From the NCBI GenBank assembly GCA_050084985.1, contig JBITNC010000001.1:56110001-56174000 (forward strand): 64,000 nucleotides of DNA, in the 5' to 3' direction. Source of the DNA: Nageia nagi. Lineage: Eukaryota > Pinophyta. The notes beneath the pieces are model-generated. The model saw nothing but the letters and a program-made list of their open reading frames with translations. It was not told the DNA's origin and ran no database searches. A program made the position numbers and the translations under genes. Positions 1 through 10,640 of this stretch are shown here, one piece after another (position 1 is the first letter of the stretch; each line of letters opens with the position of its first letter).

Positions 1-1161
1 GTGTAGAAGACCATCCAAAACCTTCTTTCTCTGATGAAGTGGGATTGGATTTCAACATGCTTTATTCTCTAATGAAAAATAGGATTCTTTTCCAAAGAAA
101 TAGCTGATTGATTATTTAAAAAAAATTGACATGGATGAACTTGCTCATATCCTATTTCTTTCAAAAGATGTCTCAACCAAATGGCTTCCTAGGCTACAAA
201 TGATATTGCATGATATTCATCCTTAGTGGTGGAGAGAGCAATAGTAGGCTACTTCTTGGAAGTCCAAGAGATAACACCTAAGCCAATGCTAAACACATAA
301 ATAGAGGTTAATTTTTTATCATCTTATCTCTGTCATAGTTATAATTTGATAATCCTAAGAGAACAAATAAGAAAAACTTATCATACTTGATAGCAAGATT
401 CTTAGTACCCATAACATACCTCAAAATTTGCTTAACTACATTGAGGTGCCTACATATGACTTTTGCATAAAATGAGCCATCAAATTGATGGCAAAGTTAA
501 TATCTAGCCTAGAGATAGTCAAATAAAGAAGACTACCAATTAGTTTCTTGTAAGATGTAGCATCTTCTAATTAAGAGTTGGAACTAAGAGACAAAGTGAT
601 TCCAACAAAGATTAGGATTGCAGCAAGTTTGCATTCCTTCAATTTAAACTTTTGCAAGATATATGATACATACTTGGATTAACTACAATAAGTACAATCT
701 TTATATTGTTACATTCATATACCAAGGTAGTAGTGCAATAGATAAAGGTCTATCATTTCAAAATTTGCCTTAAATTTGTATATGTAGTCTTATATGAGGA
801 CTATATTATTCCCTGTAATCAATAGATCATTCACATAAAGAAGAATCAAGATAAAGTCTTGTCCTTGGTTGAGAACATAAAGATCTAATTCAGAGTAGCA
901 TTTAGCAAACCCAATGTCCTTAAATTATCCTAAAATCTTTTTGTACCAAGCCCTAGGTGCTTACTTAATTTCATACAAGGACTTGTTTAACTTGCAAATA
1001 AGTGATTCTTTGCCTTCCACAACAAACGCTTCTAGTTGGCTCATGTAGATTTTCACATCTAATTCACCATTGAGAAAAGTATTCCTAACATCAATTTGAA
1101 AAACTTTCCATCCCTAAGCTATTGAAAGAGTGAGAATTACCTTGATAGTAGGCATCTTTAC
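1..1161 (-). pseudogene. Copia copy 1, reverse transcriptase / RNase H part
   Basis: This is the 3' part of a decayed Ty1/copia polyprotein read on the minus strand. Around 790-930 the minus strand reads a copia RT core, with GQDFILILLYVNDLLI matching the usual YVDDLLI catalytic box; the first Asp has become Asn. The DNA matches copy 2 (30816-31970) and copy 5 (56960-58050) along its length. The remaining RNase H end and the 3' LTR must lie left of the window. The reading frame is broken by many stops and small shifts. The sequence stops abruptly at 1161, where another element inserted, and resumes at 8896. Confidence 0.85.
1157..1161. repeat. Left target-site duplication of the gag-only element
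   Basis: TTTAC here pairs with TTTCC at 8891-8895. The undisturbed target in copia copy 2 (about 31965) reads through as CATCTTTTCCACTGG, so the duplication is TTTCC with one change. Confidence 0.6.
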
Positions 1162-1984
1162 TTTTATCGTATAAAATTTATTTATGCATTTATATAAATA
1201 CATTTGCTTGCACTAATACACACCTAAAATATTTAATTTAATGATATAAATGTTTATCTTAAATATAATTATAATATCAATAATTATCTTGAATATCATT
1301 ATGTATGGTGGACTAATCTTGTTTATGTAGGTACATGCTAACCTAAGGAGTAGGTCATATTATTATCTATATAAATAGGGATTTAATAGTAAGTCTATAT
1401 CAAGGAGATACATGATCCCATATCTGATCTTGATGATGGCAATCCTTTAGATGTCTCTTTATGCCACCATTTAAGGTTGTGGTTTGTGTACTTCCTTATG
1501 CGAGCTATTCTAATACTGATGATTTATCTGAATATCACATTTCTATTTGAAACATCTATATGCAAATAATTGACTTGATTTAAAAGTAAAGAACATTCTA
1601 ACAAAGACCATTGATTCTCCTTATTCATGCTAAATACACCATCAATGCTCCTTATTCATGCTAAATACATCATTAGTGCTCCTCTTATATAACATATAGA
1701 CTACCTACGATCCTCTTTTCATGGCATTTCAGGTCGTAGCTTCTAGAGCAAGATTTCTCTACCATCCACATATCAAACATATCATCATTCTTCAATGTCA
1801 AGTATGCTTTGTAAGGTAAGTATACAAATCATAGTTCTTTATTGGTATTGTTATCCTAATTCTATAGTGGTTATCTTCTTCATCTATTTATCTATATGGT
1901 CTAAATTGCTATTTGTAGCTTGAAACAAATATTTTAGGTTTTGTAATTATTTATTTGTTTGCATTCTTGAAATATTTGTAAATA
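1162..1984 (+). repeat. 5' LTR of the gag-only element (823 bp)
   Basis: It aligns along its length with 8130-8890. It starts TTTTATC where the other LTR starts TATTATC (probably once TGTTATC) and ends in AAATA just before the primer site. It is 62 bp longer than the 3' LTR because a 31 bp unit ending in GCTAAATACA is present twice at about 1615-1676 and absent from the other copy. A TATA-like TATATAAATAGGG at about 1369-1381 could mark the old promoter. Confidence 0.85.
1369..1381 (+). promoter_or_regulatory. TATA-box-like site in the 5' LTR
   Basis: CTATATAAATAGGG is preserved in both LTRs (about 8335-8347 in the 3' LTR), a plausible retrotransposon promoter position. No transcript evidence is available. 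Confidence 0.4.
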
Positions 1985-2003
1985 TTTGGTGAACCTGACA
2001 TGA
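1985..2003 (+). other. Primer binding site of the gag-only element
   Basis: TTTGGTGAACCTGACATGA follows the 5' LTR directly and is absent after the 3' LTR. Its TGGTGA-CC-GAC-TGA shape resembles primer sites of Tat-type gypsy elements more than the initiator-Met site TGGTATCAGAGC used by the copias nearby. The tRNA was not identified. Confidence 0.55.
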
Positions 2004-2021
2004 ATCTTAAATTTTGAAAAT

Positions 2022-4070
2022 ATGAACAATTTACCATTAAATCAATTGAAACTTGAACCAATTAAAAGAAAAATAAAATCATGGAAAAGTGTAACATCAA
2101 TAAGAAAAAGTGTTAGGTTAAATAAAGATAGTATCCCTTTGGCTATTGAAACCAATTTTCCTGATGATGAATCTTATCATGGAGATTTTGAAAACAATAA
2201 TAAACCTAGTAAAATAAGCATAAATATAATAGATGATGAATCTTATCATGGGGAATCAGAAGATAATGAGATCCTTGAAGAAGAAATCATCCAACCTTTT
2301 GAAAATAAATTTCAATTAACCTTTTATTGATCTAAAGAATCTAATAATCTAAATCTAATGGAAGATAAATTAAGGTTAGTGTAAGAATTCATAAATCTCC
2401 CTAATATATTCTATAGGTTTACCAAAGATCCTACCATACCTCATTCATTTCATATCATCTATGAATTTTTCATCAAAAATAGTTCTAGGTCACCTTCTAA
2501 GATACTACTAGCTAAGCCACCCCTCTTATCATACACTTTAACATGTCAATATAGAACCATTCATGATCTAAATCCTATTGAAATGGATTTCCCATGGCCC
2601 ATTTTCCCTATAGAAAGCCATGTCAATTTTTGTATGCTTTGTCCTTCCATCCCTGAGTCAAACCTTCATCAATCTGCATCATCCTTAACACTTGTGAAAA
2701 ATTTTAAAAAGTCATGAATCAATAACACTATAAGAAGCTAATTATGAACATTCAGATGATGATATGGTTGAATTTGATGATGAGTTAGATAATGAAATAG
2801 AAATAGAATTTGAAATTGATCCTGTAGCATAAGGACTTATTAATGCTTACCCTTACTAGTCAGATGGAGAAAAAGAAATTAAAGAGATGGAAGTAAGGAA
2901 AACAATAGGAACACAATCTTATCAAAAAGCTCAAATATGTGTAAGATAGGTAATCATAAGAGATTTAGATAATCAAATAATTCAAGAATGGATAGATAAA
3001 AATGAGAGACTCACTCTTGAGAAACCTTAATATGAGAATGAGGAAGAAATTGAAAAATCTAATCTCCTAGAGAAAAGCAATAACAATGTAACTATGTGAA
3101 ATGAAAAAGAAAAATTGGAGAAAAGAAGAGCACAATTGAAATAAATGGATAAACAATTAAAGAGGATAACATTATTAAGTAAATAAAAAAAAGGTGAATA
3201 GTTAAATGAAAGGCATCCCTTTTGTGCAAAAATAAAAGGGAAAACATGGAAAGGGGAAGACATAGATTTCCACAAATATGATGGCATTAGTGATCCAAGG
3301 ATACATATCACAATCATTTAAGAATCAACTTGTAGTCATCAACATGATGAAAATATGTTAGCAAGATTATTTTAACTTAGTTTAGGGAAGGAATATTTTG
3401 AATGGTTTTACAATCTTGAAAATCAAAATATCACCAACTATGAGTAATTAAAATAAGAATTCATAAATTAATATCAACATAATATAAAAAGAAAACTAAC
3501 CCTTGTTGATTTAGCAAGAATAAGACAAGGTGAGAACCAATCATTTGAGAAATTTATAAAGGCATGGAAGAAAATAGACACATTCATAAATTTAAATGAA
3601 AAAGAGCTAAATCATATGTTGATAAAATCCCTTAAAGATGAGATGATATTGGAATTTTTTAACTATCTAGAGCAACCCCTCTTTGAGATGATTATATCTA
3701 TGATTCAAAAAGAGAAGCACCTAGTAAAAATTAATTATTGAAAATTTAAAAGAGAAGAAAAGAAACCATCAACTATGAAAATGATAGCAATAGTTACAAT
3801 GGCAAAAGAAACACCTTGTCCATTCAAACATAAAACCTCTAGAGTGTACACCAAGATTACAGAAGATCATGATGAGTTATTGAGTTGTTACAATCATTAC
3901 TTCAAAAAGGTTTGATTCAACTACCACCCAATAGTCAAAAAGTCACTAAAACTATAGGTGGATTTTGTAGGTATCATAGAATTCATAGACACAAAACATG
4001 TGAATGTCAAAAGTTTAAAGATGTTGTCCAAGACTTGATGGATAAAAAAGCAATATCATTTGAAGAATAA
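2022..4070 (+). pseudogene. Decayed gypsy-type gag
   Basis: This codes for the structural capsid polyprotein of the gag-only element. An open N-terminal stretch (2022-2330) is basic, then acidic, and contains the motif DDESYHG twice. A recognisable retrotransposon gag domain follows at about 3240-3740. It reads FHKYDGISDPR, then WFYNLENQNITNYE, KRKLTLVDLARIRQGE, FEKFIKAWKKID and ELNHMLIKSLKDEM, interrupted by a few TAA and TAG codons at positions usually held by Gln or Trp. A final open segment (3885-4070) has GFCRYHRIHRHKTCECQKFK, like the Cys/His segment after the capsid in Tat-like gag proteins. No protease follows. The start at 2022 is the first ATG after the primer site. Confidence 0.8.
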
Positions 4071-4640
4071 GAAGATAAGAAAAAGACTCTTGTACATGCA
4101 TATAATAAGAAATTGAGGATTTACAAGAACCCCATACCACAACACAACACAACAATATTATATACAGAAGATAATATGATGAAAAAGCCCATTATCACAA
4201 GGGCATAACAAGGAAAACATTAGAATGAAGCTAGTATCAGCAGGGGCACAAGGTCCTCTAGTTATGTCATTTAGTAAACATACATGATCATACTAACACT
4301 AACAGAAATGATAGTAGGATAGATGAACTAATTAATATCATGATGGAGAAAATAGGGGATCATTTTGATGTCATATCAAAAGTGCTAATGCTCATTTTTT
4401 ATCAAGAATGGATTGCCCACTATCCTCTTTTATAGCCAAATTTTGTTAAACTAAAAAATTAATGAATACCCCTTGGCATGGAGTTTCAACTCCTAGATCA
4501 CTATATCTTTTTAGGCCTCTTGGCATAGAGTTTTAGCTCTCATATTATCATAAAATACATATCATAAATAATAATGCAAATAAATAAAAGTCATTTTTTA
4601 TATATCATAAAAAAGTCAATCATTTTACAAAATCTTAGCA
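4071..4640. other. Stretch between gag and PMD gene, with minisatellite start
   Basis: No pol-like reading frame is found where pol would be expected. At about 4470-4545 there are two copies of the CCTCTTGGCATAGAG-type unit that is expanded at 7381-7722. The rest is unassigned. Confidence 0.55.
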
Positions 4641-6360
4641 TGGATGAGTAATCATCATGTTCCTAAAATCTATAGCCTCCTAGAAGGATATACTCCTCTT
4701 ATGCTAGAACTAGTAGCCCTACTAGAGCTAGTACCCCCACACCTTGCCTTGTATTTCTTGACCCTCACTTTTTCTTACCTCACTTGTCTCTTGGCCTTAT
4801 GTAGCTGCTCATAAAGGTACTAGATCTATGCATTGGCTCTTTGTAGATATTGGTATAGGATAGTATAATCTCCTCCTCCTTATTGTAGTTATCCTTATAG
4901 ATTTTTGATTTTGGCATCCTTTTGCTCTATGAGCTTATGTAGCTGGGCCATGTCTGGTTTAGGATCCTCATCATCTACATATAACATGAAATCACATATC
5001 AATATTTCATGAATTTTATAATAGAAATAAAAATATATGTATAAAATAAAAAGAATATATACTATCATCATCCTTTTCATCCTCTATCTCATCCATGTCT
5101 CTCTCTATGTCAAGCTCATATTCATCCTGGTCTGGGTCATTCTCCTCATTATCATCATGATCAGCATCTAGTGTCTTGTCAAGTACATAATCATGTCATG
5201 TGAGCCCCATCTTGATTGTGTGTATCCTATGTTCCATCCTATTAGTGCCTCCCCTATGTCAGCTACATCTCTCTCATCCTCGAGTTGGTCTACCTCATGT
5301 ATGCCTAGGTGATGAGGAGTATGTCCTCACCACTAGTCCATGTAGTCCTTAGTATGCTCAAGACCATCTATGTCTATATCATCCTTAGAGTTTGAGTCCT
5401 CACTAGGGGATATCCACTCAAAATCCTAATTTAGCATTAGCTCATAATCCTTTGGTACATCCCTGCTATAGAAGTAGCATACTACTAGCTTGTAGTCATC
5501 TAGTATCCCTTATTGTATTCCCAACTATCAGAGTACTTTCTCTAACCTGTATGGCTCAACCAATGCCCTACATGCCTAGAATATGTCAAGTATCTCACCC
5601 AGGCTAGCTCATGCATATCCTCGATCCACTCTAGGGCATATATGTAGAGACACTAGTACATATATGACTCCTTGAGTGTGTTGAATTATATCCTTCATCC
5701 CTCTAGATTAACATGAAGAAAGTCAAGACCATGTGTAGTTTCCCATTGCTATCATGTGGGCACATCATCAAGTAGATCTAGTAGTAGAGAGGTCAATCTA
5801 GAGATGCCTATGTGATCATAGATCCATACCTGCATATCATGGAATGAGCCACTTATCTTCCAAATTTCACCATCTTAGTGAATGCATGCAAATCATGACA
5901 TAGCTAGGCACCATGCATATCATTGCTCATGCTGGACCATGTCCATAATAATAGGTACCATCCCCATAGGAAATGTTTCACTACTTTTGTCTGGATAGAT
6001 AACAATATCTAGTAAGCAAGCAATAAGGAGCCTTAATCATAGTTCAGCTCATGCTGGAGGATCTTTTAGTACATGTCTTATTAGAGAAACTCACCTCTTC
6101 TTATGGTTCACCTCATCTAAGTCTGTGAGCCATATAGCCCACTCCTCTACTTGTTCCATGCTAGGAATAAGGACCATGTTCACCAACTTACCTTTAATAG
6201 GTAGCCTAGTGATCCTGTAGATATCCTTATGTGTCACTGTAATCTCCCTAGTAAGTAAGTGAAAGATGTTGGAATTAGGATCCCATCTCTCCATCAAAGC
6301 TATCAACATATCTTGTTCATGATAAATGTAATTAGTAAAGTCCAAATAGCTCAAGCAAAT
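4640..6360 (-). pseudogene. Decayed plant mobile domain (PMD) gene, antisense to gag
   Basis: The open 6091-6354 segment has the hallmark of PMD proteins (PF10536): a short Leu-rich lead, ALMERWDPNSNIFHL, then TREITVTHKDIYRI and LPIKGK, matching the family's W-x-P-x-T-x-F-H and GE-hTITLxDV core. Downstream on the minus strand, broken frames continue with PMD-like hydrophobic segments to about 5500. An acidic run (DADHDDNEENDPDQDEYELD, about 5090-5170) follows, then a possible 88 bp intron (4975-5062) and a charged, probably coiled C-terminus (KPDMAQLHKLIEQKDAKIKN). PMD genes are common inside plant transposons; their biochemical role is unsettled. It lies on the strand opposite the host element's gag, so it would need its own promoter or antisense transcription. 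A related copy is at 61880-64000. Confidence 0.7.
4975..5062 (-). other. Probable intron in the PMD pseudogene
   Basis: On the minus strand GATGATGATA is followed by GTATATATTC, an AT-rich 88 bp stretch and TTATATGTAG, then ATGATGAGGATCC. The acidic reading continues on both sides. A spliceable intron would suggest a captured or host-derived gene. The call rests on GT-AG ends and base composition only. Confidence 0.4.
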
Positions 6361-7380
6361 AGCCTCAAGTGTGCTCCAACTCTCATCTAACTAGAGCCAT
6401 TGTTAAGAAACCATAAAAGTGGTACTCTTCCTAAAAGCTCATATATAATAGCTACAATCTTGGTACAAAACACCCAAAAAGTAATTAGTTTTAGTTATTA
6501 ATGCATTTTTGAGTTTTACAAAGCAGTAAAAGAAGACTGCCCATGATCCAAACTATAGTAAAAGAGGATGACCCATAGTCCAAATTAGGGTAGAAGGGAT
6601 CACCAATAGCCCTCTTCCCATACAAAAAATGATAAAATTTCATGCATAGGGTCATATGGAAAAGAACAACCTAATCATAGATGTAGAAAAATCAAAAATA
6701 GTGCTAAAAGTTACAAATGAAATCAAAGGTATTCTAATGGGAAAAACCCTAGGAATAGAATACTAAACTTATAGGAAAACTATATAAAAAAAACATAGGA
6801 AAAATCCAGAATGAACCAAAAAAAGATAGGTAAAGATGATTTACCTAATGACCAATAGGAGAGTTCACCACTAAAGCAACTCTGTGTCCCTTTTAGTGTT
6901 TGATCAATAAAGCCATGATAAGAAGATGTGAAAAAAAAAGCAAAACCAATCATAGGTTAATAGTATGAAAATCAAGAATAAGCACCCATCAAACAGGTTC
7001 TCAAAACTTCTTAGCACTCTCCACTCTTAAAATGCAAGAAAGTGATAATGAAAGGGAGTCAAACCTCTTTTATAAGATTTCAAGAGCACATATCTCTAGA
7101 TAGTCTCAATTTATGTACCTATGGATTAAAAATAGGTAAATAGAATAATTAGTTAAAATCAATAAGAAATACACCATTGTTTAGGTTTTTTAGTTTTTAA
7201 AAATTCCTTAAAAAAAGGATTGCCTGTGATGTTCTTCTATCATGTGTTAAGGACCATCGTTGGTATGCTTATATCAAAATAGATTGCCTATGTTCCTTGT
7301 TTTGTCAAATTGAACATTATGATTTGTTGGACATGATGAAGAATTATCTATATGGCTATATTCTAGATCATATTTTGTTA
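6361..7380. other. Unassigned interior of the gag-only element
   Basis: About 1 kb of AT-rich sequence between the PMD start and the minisatellite. I see no domain or repeat. It could hold the promoter or leader of the antisense PMD gene. Confidence 0.4.
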
Positions 7381-7722
7381 TATGCCTCTTGGCATGGAAG
7401 TTTAGCTCTCACATTTATATCATGGTTCTTCAATATGAAGTTTTAGCTCTCATCATCATATCATGCCTCTTAGCATAGAGTTTTAGCTCTCATCATCATA
7501 TCATGCCTCTTGGTGTAGATTTTTAGCTCTCATCATCATATTATACCTCTTGGTGTAGAGTTTCATCTCTCATCATCATATTATGCCTCTTGGTGTAGAG
7601 TTTTAGCTCTCATCATCATATCATGCCTCTTGGTCCAGATTTTTAGCTCTCATCATCATATCATGCCTCTTGGCATAGAGTTTTAGCTCTCATATTATCA
7701 TGCCTCTTGGTACAAAGTTGAG
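7381..7722. repeat. 40 bp minisatellite, about nine copies
   Basis: The unit reads roughly TGCCTCTTGGCATAGAG followed by TTTTAGCTCTCATCATCATATCA. Copies vary mainly at GGCATAG versus GGTGTAG. A two-copy outpost lies at 4470-4545, so the repeat brackets the PMD gene. Confidence 0.85.
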
Positions 7723-7741
7723 CTCCCATTCTACTACAGTA

Positions 7742-7886
7742 TGCTATTTGCTTGTGTGTTCATATGTGGTTATGTGTGGTTATGTATGATCATGTGTTAT
7801 CATGTGTGGTCATATGTTATCATATGTGATCATGTGTGGTCATGTGTCATCATGTGTTGTCATGTGTGGTCATGTGTAGTCATGTG
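7742..7886. repeat. Short tandem repeat, CATGTGTGGT type
   Basis: Degenerate units of about 10-11 bp (CATGTGTGGT, CATGTGTTAT, CATGTGTCAT) run for about 145 bp directly after the 40 bp minisatellite. Confidence 0.8.
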
Positions 7887-8117
7887 TTGTTAGTATCATG
7901 ACAAGGGGCAGATTGAAAAACATCATCGTAGGAAGTTTTCTCAACCCATATCTAGCTTTTACAAGTTTTGTTATATTACAATCTTTGTTGAAATTTAGAT
8001 TGATTACTGTTGGTATTATGCTTATCAATTCCTTTTAATACTTCATTGCTATGACATCTTGATTTGTACTTTAAATGAAAAATCTCAATGTACCTAGTGA
8101 TATCAATTTCTCATTCA

Positions 8118-8129
8118 AAGTGAGGCATC
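8118..8129 (+). other. Purine-rich site before the 3' LTR
   Basis: AAGTGAGGCATC lies immediately before the 3' LTR, where a polypurine tract primes plus-strand synthesis. It is short and partly decayed, but its place fits. Confidence 0.45.
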
Positions 8130-8890
8130 TATTATCACATAAAATTTATTTATGCATTTAGATAAATACAATTGCTTGCACTAATACACACCTCTAATAT
8201 TTAATTTAATGATATCAATGTTTATCTTGAATATAATCATAATATCAATAATTATCTTTAATATTGTTATGTATTATGGACTAACCATGTTTATGTAGGT
8301 ACATATCAACCTAAGGAGTAGGTCATATTATTATCTATATAAATAGGGATCTAATAGTAAGTACATATCAAGGAGATACATGATCCTATATCTGGTCTTG
8401 GTGGTAGCAATCCTTTAGATGTCTCTTGATGTCACCATTCAAGGCTGTGGTTTATGTACTTCCTTATGCGAGTTGTTCTAACACTAATGATTTATTTGGA
8501 TATCACATCGCTATTTGAAACATCTATATACAAATAATTAACTTGATTTAAAATAAAAGAACACTTTGACAAAGATCACGAGTGCTCCTCCTGTACAACA
8601 TATAGATCAATTGCGATCCTTTTTTTGTGGCATTTTAGGTCGTATCTTCTGGAGAAGGATTTCTCTACCATCCACATATTAAACATATCATCATTCTTTG
8701 ATATCAAGTATGCTTCATAAGGTAAGTATATAAATCATAGTTATTAATTGGTATTGTTATCCTAATTCTAGAGTGGTTATCTTATTCATCTATTCATATA
8801 TATGGTCTAAATTGCTATCTGTAGCTCAAAGTAGATATTTTGTATTTTGTAATTATTTATTTATTTGCATTCTCAAAATATTTATAAATA
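8130..8890 (+). repeat. 3' LTR of the gag-only element (761 bp)
   Basis: It aligns with 1162-1984 with many scattered transitions, showing an old insertion. It ends in TTTATAAATA and is followed by TTTCC, the right target duplication. Copia copy 1 resumes at once. Confidence 0.85.
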
Positions 8891-8895
8891 TTTCC

Positions 8896-10640
8896 ACTAG
8901 AGAAAAGGTTTTCTCATAATCAACTCCATATTTTTGAGTGAAACCCTTAGCTACTAACCTTGCTCTATATTTCTCAATCTCTCTAACTAAATTATATTTG
9001 ACCTTGGAAATCCATTTATTAATAATCACATTTCATTCATTGAGATAAAGAACCAGATCTCAAGTTTGATTCTTCATTAGAGCCTCATACTCCACATTCA
9101 TTGCATTCTTCTAACACTTATGCTTTGAAGCTTCTTTGAAGGATGAAGGCTCATTATTACTATCAATTTTAGCAAATAAGGATTTATTAATGATCATACT
9201 TTTAATTATCTTTTATGTTAGAGAGTTTTGATCCTTAGGTGATATATCCACACTAACATCCATCCAGTTAGGAGCAATAGAAGAATCATCACCCTCATCA
9301 AGGTTCTCAACTGAAGTAGACTCTATAGGTATTTCATTGAACTTTACATCCCTAAACACAAATACTACTCTTAAGGAAGGTTGGTATAGCCTTTAGCCTC
9401 TATGCTAATTATTGTAACCCATAAAGATACACTTTTCAGATCTCTTATCTAGCTTCTTAATTTTCTTAGGAATAATAAAGGCATAAGCATCATAGCCAAA
9501 TACCCTAAAGTGAAAGATGTTACGTTTCTTTCTTTTCCATGCCTTATACAAAGTTTTTCCTTCAACTTCTTTAATAGGATACCTATTTAGGATGTAGATT
9601 GTAGTATTTATAGCTTCACCTCATAAGAAGAAAGGAAGATCTTCCAACATACATCTTGACATTTTTTTGAAAGGTTCTATTCTTTTTTTTGGTTACATCA
9701 TTCCACTGAGGAGTATAAAGGATAGTAAACTACCTTTTGATTCTATACTTGGTACAAAAATCATTGAATTCATTACTATTATACTCACCCCCATTATTAG
9801 ATCTTAACATCTTGATTTCCAATCTAGATTAATTTTCTATCAAAGCTTTGAAATCTTTTAACTTATCAAAGGTTTGATCCTTATGCTCTAAAATCTAACC
9901 CAATTTTATCCTAATAAATTTATCAATAAAGTTCAATACATAAGATGCTCCACCAAATGACTTAGTTGGAAATGGACTCATCAAATTTGTATGCACAAGT
10001 TGAAGAGGCTAAGTTTCTCTAGTTGCTTTATCTTTTAGAAACTTTTACAAATTCATTTTATCTAGAATGCACTTCTTACAAAGACTAATTATAGGTGATA
10101 TTACAAGAAAACATTTCACAAGTTCATGATATTTCATAACTTGAATATTTTTATGGTTTAGGTGGCCTAATTGATGGTGCCAAAGATTACCTCTAGAGCA
10201 AACATTAATTGCAAGGCAAATCTTTGTTGGATATTGATCCACAATGTAAAGTTCTTTTTTCATTGAACCTTTCACCAAGGTGGAAATACTTTTTTCATGC
10301 ACCATGAGTGTGAGTTAAACTCAAAAGAGTAACCTTTCTTTGCAACTTGAATTACAAAAAAAAGATTCATAGTGAGTTTAGGCACATAAAGTACATTCTC
10401 AAGAATCTTTCCTTGTAACAACACACTCTCAATACCTTGAACTTCAAGGACTGAACTATCACCTATCATTTGAAAAGTTCCTTCTATCTTGATGGAGCAA
10501 CTTGGTTTTCATTGATAATCATCCAAAGTTTCCATGCTTGAAGTTCTACCTTCACCCTAGGTTCCCAAATACCATAGTTGGAACCATCCAAGATATGTTG
10601 GGGTGCCAAAAAGTCTCTCATTACTATAAAATAATATCAA
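8896..10640 (-). pseudogene. Copia copy 1, RT start, integrase, protease and gag remnants
   Basis: This continues the polyprotein interrupted at 1161. Reading from high to low coordinates on the minus strand: a gag N-terminal remnant (10480-10640), the protease tail (10272-10469, VLEVQGIESVLLQG then LYVPKLTMNL), the pre-integrase zinc region (10045-10305, LWHHQLGHLNHKNIQV and a CKKC pair), a decayed integrase core and C-terminus down to about 9330, and the start of RT near 8900. Compared with copy 2, about 0.9 kb of gag, with the zinc knuckle and the protease active site, is missing at 10462-10480. The protein would have been non-functional even without its stops. Confidence 0.8.

Larger units (their letters stand above)
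1162..8890 (+). mobile_element. Gag-only Ty3/gypsy-type LTR element carrying an antisense PMD gene
   Basis: A complete 7.7 kb insertion bounded by direct LTRs (1162-1984 and 8130-8890). It lies between TTTAC (1157-1161) and TTTCC (8891-8895), a decayed 5 bp target duplication; copia copy 2 has the uninterrupted target at about 31965. From left to right it holds LTR, primer site, gag, a short minisatellite, an antisense PMD pseudogene, a longer minisatellite, a purine-rich site and LTR. No protease, RT, RNase H or integrase is seen, so it would have needed another element's enzymes. This resembles the gag-only class called TR-GAG, and the antisense extra gene is known from Tat-lineage elements. 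The Tat assignment rests on gag style and primer-site shape and is tentative. Confidence 0.8.

Noticed and set aside
3027-3317. 96-codon minus-strand frame over gag
   Set aside because: Shadow of the plus-strand gag; composition is a hydrophobic translation of purine-rich DNA.
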